This document shows, one piece after another, positions 3,889 through 8,592 of a DNA stretch of 8,592 nucleotides; the first letter of the stretch is position 1, and each line of letters opens with the position of its first letter. Under the pieces are notes generated by a model that was not told where the DNA came from, searched no databases, and saw only the letters and a program-made list of their open reading frames with translations. Position numbers and translations under genes: made by a program. The stretch lies in NCBI GenBank assembly GCA_003454665.1, contig DMKB01000386.1, positions 5,324-13,915 on the forward strand, read 5' to 3'. The DNA comes from Nitrospiraceae bacterium. Its GTDB lineage: Bacteria > Nitrospirota > UBA9217.

Positions 3889-6249
3889 CTATGGATCGAG
3901 CGTGATTATCCCTGGATATACGTACTCGACAATGACCGTTCCGCAGGCACTCGGCCACGTGACCTTGGCAGACAGCGTAGCTATCTGGGCAGACCCCGAC
4001 GTATTTCCATTCGTCAGCGTGGCAAAGAACACGGCCGGGCCGGTGAAGACACCGTCCGGCAGGGGTGATCCGCCAAAAACGGCCAACGTGCCGTTCGTCG
4101 TGGATACGGCGACCGTCGTGCCTCCTATAAGGCTATTGAGATTTATATCGCTCACATACACGTCAAAAGTCTCTGTACCTCCCACGGGGATGTTAATATT
4201 ACCGGAACCGCCGGCAGTCGTTCTGATTCTGGAGGTATTCGAGCTGACATGTGGCGGGCCGGTAAACAAGAGCGTAATTGACTCATGGATAGGGATCTGG
4301 TCATCCCATACGGTGTTGCCCGTCTGGTGGGTCCCGGCAACTCCTCCTGGCACGTAGGAAGGCCAGTCAAAGAACAGCTCTCCGGCAACGCGGGTACCGC
4401 TGTCGTCACTGTCGATAAAGGGCTCGCCGAGATCATGGACGGCGGGAGTAAACGTATCGGCGGCAGTATACACTCCGTCGGCGTTTTCATCGATGAAGGT
4501 TTCTTCGCCCGTCGTCGTAACGAGGACCGTCACCCAGCCGTCTCTCGGATTATACGTGCGAGTCCCAACCGTGTACTGCAGCCCTGCTGCTACCGTTTCC
4601 CATGCAGCCGGATTCACGTCCTCAGGGTAGGGCGCCTGGGTCCGCAGCGTGGCTGAAGCTATACCGGTCGAACCCGTCACCGCGCTCGCATCAATGGCCC
4701 CGCCTTCTGTCGTGAACGAAACCGACGTTCCCGTAAGGATATTATAATTTTTGAAGCGGTCCGACATGTAGGATGAGATGCTTGTGCTGACGTTCAGGCA
4801 CGCCAGTCCCTCTAAATTAAATCTTGAGGCCGCCAGGTCAAAGTGCGAAGCAGAGGGCACGCCGCCGCCGATCGAAATGTTGCCCGACGAGGTGATGATC
4901 GCCGGGTCGTTCGTCAGGCTCGCCACGATGCGTGCAGGACCGGCGACCATTCCCGAGTGCAGGATCGTCGTGACCGTGCCGTCGGCTGCCGTGCTCTGAT
5001 TGTCTGTCGTGCCCCCGCTTCCCAGATACGCGCCGACCGGCCCGTAGAGCGTAAAATCAACGGGCTCACCGCTCATCGGATTGTTATTGACGTCTTTGAC
5101 GATGAATGTCACCGTAGAGTTGTCCTGGGTCCCTGAACCCTGTATGCCTATGACGTTCGGCGAGGCAGAGACGAATTCTATGCTGCCCGCGCCTGCTTGA
5201 GTGATCGTGATCAGCTCTGTTCCCGAGACCACCGGCGCTGTCCCTGCCGAGGCGGTGACGACGACAGCCCCCGTTACCGAAGCGCTCGCCGTAAAGGTGA
5301 CCTGAGCCACGCCGACAACGGTTGTGGCTGTAGCAGACGAGAACGTTCCGGCCGCGGGATCTCCGGCGGTGATGGCAAAGGAGACGATCGTACCGTCCTG
5401 TACGGGGTTGCCCGCGACGTTCTGGACCGTTGCCGTGAGCGCCGTGGACTGCGCCGTCGTCAGAGTGTCGTCGGTCGCAACAAGAGCTACCGCAAAGGGA
5501 TTGCTGGTGATGCTGAGCGACGCAGTGGTGCTCGCCGGGGCCGCATCAGCCTGGATCGTCACCGTCCCTGATGTACTTTCGGCATAGAACGTCGCAATGA
5601 TCTGGCCGTTGGCGTCGCTCAACACGGTGACCGTGTCCGCCAGGGGATCAAGATTGTCAAAGCTTCCCAGCAGGGCGCCGGCTATAATCGTGAGCGTTAT
5701 GTTCGTGTTGTATGCAGGGTTTCCGCCGGCGTCCGTCGCCGTCGCCGTAACCGTGGCCGTCCCCGTGATATTGATGGTCAGGGGAGATATGACGAGCGAC
5801 ATATTGGCAGGGACCGGAGGCGGGGGAGCACCGATCGTTAATGAAGCAATGTCGACGATCGTGCCGCCGCCCGACAGGGTGACCGTTGCCGTAATGTTCA
5901 CGACGCTGTCGTCCCCTGCAGGGAACGCGGTAAACGTGACCGTTGCCACACCCGCAGCATCGGTGACGGCGCTTGCCGCCGGCGAAAACCCTCCTGCTCC
6001 AGCGGTGCCCACGGCAAAATCCACCGTGATGTTCGGTAATGGCGAACTTGATGAATCCGTTACGGTAGCGCTTGCCGTCGTAGAGCCGGAATTTCCGATC
6101 GCTGCCGCACCAAGTGTCAGGGTTATGATACTGGGTCCGCCCCCCCCACCGCTAAGATCCGTGGAATCAATATTGCCGGGCCCGCATGAAGCGGCGAGGA
6201 AAACGCTTGCCAGGCTGACCAAGAGTAAAAACGTGCGAAACTTGCGCAT
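3889..6249 (-). CDS. Large lipoprotein with bacterial Ig-like (Big_1/invasin-type) repeats and EF-hand-like loops
   Basis: A 786-residue exported protein starting at the ATG at 6249, chosen because GGGAGGTC lies just upstream and the frame then encodes a lipoprotein signal (basic MRKFR, hydrophobic 7-19, LAASC with Cys22). A start at 6411 in the same frame would overlap the upstream gene and bury the signal. A Gly-rich linker precedes roughly four to five Ser/Thr/Ala/Val-rich beta domains of about 100 residues (near 40-138, 148-248, 252-350, 356-460). They repeat Big_1-like phrases such as DAAGVATVTFTA (97-108), DANGQIIATFYA (212-223) and VKDVNNNPMSGEPVDF (384-399). Residues 587-598 (DENADGVYTAAD) and 613-624 (DSDDSGTRVAGE) are EF-hand-like calcium loops. 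C484 and C769 are the only other cysteines. Likely a surface-anchored adhesin or structural protein; its exact role and outer-leaflet exposure are inferred. Confidence 0.88.
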   Translation of the reverse strand: MRKFRTFLLLVSLASVFLAASCGPGNIDSTDLSGGGGGPSIITLTLGAAAIGNSGSTTASATVTDSSSSPLPNITVDFAVGTAGAGGFSPAASAVTDAAGVATVTFTAFPAGDDSVVNITATVTLSGGGTIVDIASLTIGAPPPPVPANMSLVISPLTINITGTATVTATATDAGGNPAYNTNITLTIIAGALLGSFDNLDPLADTVTVLSDANGQIIATFYAESTSGTVTIQADAAPASTTASLSITSNPFAVALVATDDTLTTAQSTALTATVQNVAGNPVQDGTIVSFAITAGDPAAGTFSSATATTVVGVAQVTFTASASVTGAVVVTASAGTAPVVSGTELITITQAGAGSIEFVSASPNVIGIQGSGTQDNSTVTFIVKDVNNNPMSGEPVDFTLYGPVGAYLGSGGTTDNQSTAADGTVTTILHSGMVAGPARIVASLTNDPAIITSSGNISIGGGVPSASHFDLAASRFNLEGLACLNVSTSISSYMSDRFKNYNILTGTSVSFTTEGGAIDASAVTGSTGIASATLRTQAPYPEDVNPAAWETVAAGLQYTVGTRTYNPRDGWVTVLVTTTGEETFIDENADGVYTAADTFTPAVHDLGEPFIDSDDSGTRVAGELFFDWPSYVPGGVAGTHQTGNTVWDDQIPIHESITLLFTGPPHVSSNTSRIRTTAGGSGNINIPVGGTETFDVYVSDINLNSLIGGTTVAVSTTNGTLAVFGGSPLPDGVFTGPAVFFATLTNGNTSGSAQIATLSAKVTWPSACGTVIVEYVYPGIITLDP

Positions 6250-6265
6250 AAAGACCTCCCAATAT

Positions 6266-6772
6266 CTATGGTGGACATTGCAGGGTGAATGTCGCGGTGG
6301 TAAGGGCATTGGCCGTACAGGAATTAACTTGAATGAAATAATCATGACCCACGTTCGACGTTGCCGTGCCACATACGTGAGTGTACGTCGCAAAATCAAG
6401 GACAAGCGCACCGGCGCCGTTCGTTGTTGTCCTCATATAGTTTACGTAAGTACCAGTATTCGATGTGCATAGTCCCACCTCGGCCTTCCGTATAAAACCA
6501 TCGGAGAAAATCTCAATACAGAGGCCGTTCAAACTAGCACCGCCTGAGTCCTCGAGGGTAAAGGTAACATTGTTGATACAGGCGAACGTGTTATCTAAAA
6601 AATCATCGTCGGCCAAACCGACAATTACGTTTATATCAGACCCTGCTGGCGCGCTGATGTCTGTCGGGCATCCGCCGCAGAAATCTCCTGTGCCGCAACC
6701 TTCGAACAGGATCGCGGGCGTTGCGAGCAAAATCATGATCAATACCGCAATAATTTTGGTGGTCAATTTCAT
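6266..6772 (-). CDS. Small cysteine-rich exported protein, probable lipoprotein
   Basis: A 168-residue protein I do not recognise as a named family. It has a clear signal sequence (MKLTTK, hydrophobic 7-24) ending LFEGC; Cys26 could be lipid-modified, although Phe at -3 and Glu at -2 make a poor lipobox, so signal peptidase I cleavage is possible. CGTGDFCGGC (26-35) follows, then a beta-rich Thr/Asn/Gly-rich domain with four to six further cysteines suited to disulfides in the periplasm or outside. The phrase TTTNGAGALVLDFAT (115-129) is like the turn-strand pattern of Ig-like repeats, so it may be a single Ig-like domain. It is the first gene of a pair: its stop is 16 bp before the start of the 786-residue lipoprotein, so the two are almost certainly co-transcribed. 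The start at 6772 has GGAGGC upstream and a sigma-54-type promoter. Confidence 0.82.
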   Translation of the reverse strand: MKLTTKIIAVLIMILLATPAILFEGCGTGDFCGGCPTDISAPAGSDINVIVGLADDDFLDNTFACINNVTFTLEDSGGASLNGLCIEIFSDGFIRKAEVGLCTSNTGTYVNYMRTTTNGAGALVLDFATYTHVCGTATSNVGHDYFIQVNSCTANALTTATFTLQCPP

Positions 6773-6797
6773 CCGAAAGCCTCCACACGCTTAAATA

Positions 6798-6813
6798 TGC
6801 AACTAAAATGCCA
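6798..6813 (-). promoter_or_regulatory. Sigma-54 (RpoN) promoter of the lipoprotein pair
   Basis: On the minus strand TGGCAT-N5-TTGCA matches the -24/-12 consensus TGGCAC-N5-TTGCW at all but one base, with GG and GC correctly spaced. Transcription would begin near 6787, leaving a leader of about 15 bases that holds the GGAGGC ribosome site. No comparable sigma-70 promoter was found in this gap. Sigma-54 promoters need an enhancer-binding activator, often bound 80-200 bp or more upstream. Confidence 0.68.
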
Positions 6814-7094
6814 TTACACTATTATTTGTAAGGCACTGTTTTTTTTGTGATTCTCGCCGGGTAATTTTCACCTCCCCCTTCACCGGGGTACACCAGCGAT
6901 CCAACTGTGTAACGGATTTCATACCTGCCGTGGGAAACCCAAAATGGCAACCTCGCAGATACCAGGGCCGCGGAAAAACGATAACGGTTACGTAACGTCA
7001 CGAACAACGTGACCGCAAGACGAAACGGGCATCGTGACCGTTACCGCCCTGCGAGTTACATCCTCTCATTTGCAGCCTACTGTCGTGCATCCTC
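6814..7094. other. Gap between pilQ and the lipoprotein pair
   Basis: Apart from the sigma-54 promoter on its left border and the inverted-repeat cluster at 6974-7045, I recognise no gene here. The stretch 6860-6960 is GC-rich with several short complementary blocks (for example CCCC/GGGG around 6883-6898) but matches no riboswitch I know. ACATCCTCT/GCATCCTCT occur as a direct repeat around 7059-7067 and 7088-7096, the second overlapping the pilQ stop. A minus-strand frame (7007-6822, TTG start) lacks a ribosome site and is not called. Confidence 0.5.
6974..7045 (-). terminator. Nested inverted repeats with T-tract after pilQ
   Basis: GATAACGGTTACG (6980-6992) is complementary at 11 of 13 positions to CGTGACCGTTACC (7033-7045). 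Inside it, GTCACG (6997-7002) pairs perfectly with CGTGAC (7008-7013) around a five-base loop. On the minus strand the outer stem ends one base before TTTTT (6978-6974), as in an intrinsic terminator for pilQ, whose stop is 50 bp away. The 40-base distance between the outer arms is long, so the element may instead be an activator-binding site for the sigma-54 promoter about 170-230 bp downstream. Confidence 0.5.
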
Positions 7095-8592
7095 TTATAA
7101 AAGGGCCTCCTGCCTCATAATTCTCGGCGTAATGAAAATAAGCACTTCCCGCTTATCGTTCCGCACCGATTTAGTCCTGAACAGCCAGCCGATCAGCGGC
7201 AGGTCCGCGAAAAAGGGGACTCGAGCCACACTATCAGCCTTTTCCATAATCAGAATGCCTCCGATAACGGCCGTCTCGCCGTCTGAAAGCAGTATCTCCG
7301 TCTCTGCCTGGTTTTTGCGAATCGATGGCTGGCCCTGCACGGTCAGCGAGGGATCGGGCGCATTTTTTTCCGCCTTGATCTTCATGAAAATCTTGTTGTC
7401 CGGCGTGACGTGTGGAGTCACAACCAGGGAAAGCTGCGCGTCAATGAACTGAACCTGAGTACCCGCTGCAGACGTGCTTGAATAGGGAATAGACTGCCCC
7501 TGAGCGATTTTAGCCTCTTTGTTGTCCAGGGCGCTTATCCGCGGTGTGGAGATAACCTTGCCCTGGCCGGTAGCTTCCAGCGCGGAGAGTACCAGGTCCA
7601 GGTTGAGGGCCCCGCCGATGGAGCCGAAGGTAAAGCCCATGGCACCTCCGACGCCCGACCCTGTTGCTGCCGGCAGGTTCACGAAATAATTACCGGCCCC
7701 ACCGAAGGTTGTACCCATAGTCGGTCCGCCGGTCATCGTGATCGAATTCGGGAACGAGAACCCCGTTGGATTGCCATGCGCTGCATCTGCCGTGGCGGTA
7801 CCGCCCCACTGCACACCGATTTCCCGGGTAAAGGACGTCGTGGCCTCAACAATGCGGGCCTCGATCATGACCTGGGGGATCGGTTTGTCCAGGAGCTTGA
7901 CCAACGTTACCACCTCATCCACATTCCGCGCGATATCTTTTACGATCAAGGTATTGGTTCGCGAATCCACCACCGTCGCACCCCTTGGGGACAGGGATTT
8001 TTTGATCGTCCCTTCTATGCCCGAGGCAGTCGCGTAATTTATCGAAATAATACGCGTGATCAAGTCCTCCGCTTTTTTCTTCGCATCCTTGGCCCTTCGC
8101 TCTGCCTCGGCTTCTTTCGCTATCGCACCAAGCGTGGCGATCCGAAGGATATTATCCTCACGTATGTAGCCGAGACCATTCATTTTCAGGATTATGTCCA
8201 TTGCCTGGTCCCAGGGCACATTCACCATACGAACCGTTACCTTGCCTGTCACACCGGGAGCGAGAATCATGTTCAGGTTCGCCACTTCCGCAAAAAGCCG
8301 TATGATATTCACCAGGTCCGCATCCTGCAGATCGAGAGATATCCTCCTCCCCGTATACTTGCTGGCACTGACTGCGGTCTCCTCCTCCCTCTCAACCGGG
8401 GGGCGCCTTTTCCGCGGTCGCGCGGGAACGGCCTTTTCCGCAGCCGGCGGGGGAAGGGGATCCCTCGGCGCTGCCTTTTCCTTCGGAGGTTTTTTCTCGA
8501 CGGGAAGCCCGGCGATCGGAGTCAAGGCGATAATCACCCGGTTGCCCTCTGACGTAGCAGTGTATTCCATCTGCCGGGTGAGATCCATCACG
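7095..8592 (-). CDS. pilQ: Type IV pilus secretin PilQ, C-terminal part (runs off the right edge)
   Basis: The C-terminal 498 residues of an outer-membrane secretin through which type IV pili exit. The frame is open to the window edge, so the signal peptide and most of the AMIN peptidoglycan-binding region are missing; the GTG at 8591 is not the real start. From the edge: end of an AMIN-like strand (GNRVIIALTP, 16-25), a Pro/Lys/Glu-rich linker (about 30-75), the N0/STN domain (84-154, ISLDLQDADLVNIIRLFAEV), a charged helix (157-177), the N1 secretin_N domain (178-238), then the secretin core (241-492). The core has IPQVMIEARIVEA, GQSIPYSS and the hallmark VPFFADLPLIGWLFR (458-472), closing with EVLIFITPRIM. 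These motifs and the domain order favour PilQ over type II or III secretins. The pilMNOP genes would be expected upstream, outside the window. Confidence 0.94.
   Translation of the reverse strand, partial: VMDLTRQMEYTATSEGNRVIIALTPIAGLPVEKKPPKEKAAPRDPLPPPAAEKAVPARPRKRRPPVEREEETAVSASKYTGRRISLDLQDADLVNIIRLFAEVANLNMILAPGVTGKVTVRMVNVPWDQAMDIILKMNGLGYIREDNILRIATLGAIAKEAEAERRAKDAKKKAEDLITRIISINYATASGIEGTIKKSLSPRGATVVDSRTNTLIVKDIARNVDEVVTLVKLLDKPIPQVMIEARIVEATTSFTREIGVQWGGTATADAAHGNPTGFSFPNSITMTGGPTMGTTFGGAGNYFVNLPAATGSGVGGAMGFTFGSIGGALNLDLVLSALEATGQGKVISTPRISALDNKEAKIAQGQSIPYSSTSAAGTQVQFIDAQLSLVVTPHVTPDNKIFMKIKAEKNAPDPSLTVQGQPSIRKNQAETEILLSDGETAVIGGILIMEKADSVARVPFFADLPLIGWLFRTKSVRNDKREVLIFITPRIMRQEALL

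Noticed and set aside
6250..6411. Upstream start at 6411 for the Ig-like lipoprotein
   Set aside because: It would overlap the end of the small lipoprotein gene and place 54 non-signal residues before a clear lipoprotein signal that has its own ribosome site.
5597..6472. 291-residue open frame on the plus strand
   Set aside because: It is antisense to the Ig-like lipoprotein and its neighbour, has no ribosome site, and reflects the GC-skewed Thr/Val/Ala codons opposite.
6822..7007. 61-residue minus-strand frame between pilQ and the lipoproteins
   Set aside because: TTG start within the inverted-repeat cluster, no ribosome site and no recognisable product; it also runs through the GC-rich gap.
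7776..8552. 258-residue open frame on the plus strand
   Set aside because: Antisense to the pilQ secretin core, with an unfamiliar Arg/His-rich product typical of a shadow frame.
7249..8591. Charged Ala/Lys/Glu helix between N0 and N1 of PilQ as a novelty
   Set aside because: A charged stretch at this place is common in PilQ proteins, so it is not remarkable.
1..8592. tRNA, rRNA, insertion sequence or prophage genes
   Set aside because: No cloverleaf-like sequence, transposase, integrase or terminal inverted repeats with target duplications were seen.

Overview
The window is about 8.6 kb of bacterial chromosome with every recognisable gene on the minus strand. Gene content suggests a Gram-negative, diderm, pilus-bearing lineage: a PilQ-type outer-membrane secretin, two probable lipoproteins, a sigma-54-type promoter and an HspR heat-shock repressor. 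A helical protein whose central motif resembles one I associate with sulfate-reducer-type genomes makes a Desulfobacterota- or Nitrospirota-like organism the best guess. That placement is inference and was not checked against any database.

Read in the direction of transcription (right to left), the window has three blocks. (1) 8592-7095: the C-terminal 498 residues of a type IV pilus secretin (PilQ-like), followed by a 322-bp gap holding a nested inverted-repeat cluster with a T-tract and then a good sigma-54 promoter match. (2) 6772-3889: two exported proteins 16 bp apart, a small cysteine-rich probable lipoprotein and a 786-residue lipoprotein built of bacterial Ig-like (invasin/Big_1-type) repeats, with two EF-hand-like loops near the C-terminal third. 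The block ends at a near-perfect intrinsic terminator (3822-3856). A 227-residue HEAT-like helical protein follows at 3709-3026. (3) 2700-1: a heat-shock block, dnaJ (class A, four zinc-finger motifs), hspR and clpB (first 174 residues only). dnaJ has a consensus sigma-70 promoter, and its -35 box sits inside a degenerate HspR operator (HAIR-like), which suggests feedback control by the downstream hspR product.

The most unusual feature is outside the genes. The gaps between clpB, hspR, dnaJ and the HEAT-like gene hold at least seven tracts of 7-bp-period degenerate repeats. Each tract keeps a few fixed positions and varies the rest. There are three word families (NCAAANN, TNNNNGA and TCTNNNG), and two of them occur in both orientations. 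The TCTNNNG tracts lie inverted on either side of dnaJ. These tracts are not CRISPR and do not keep a reading frame. They explain why the chaperone genes are spaced 270-320 bp apart although they look like one regulon.
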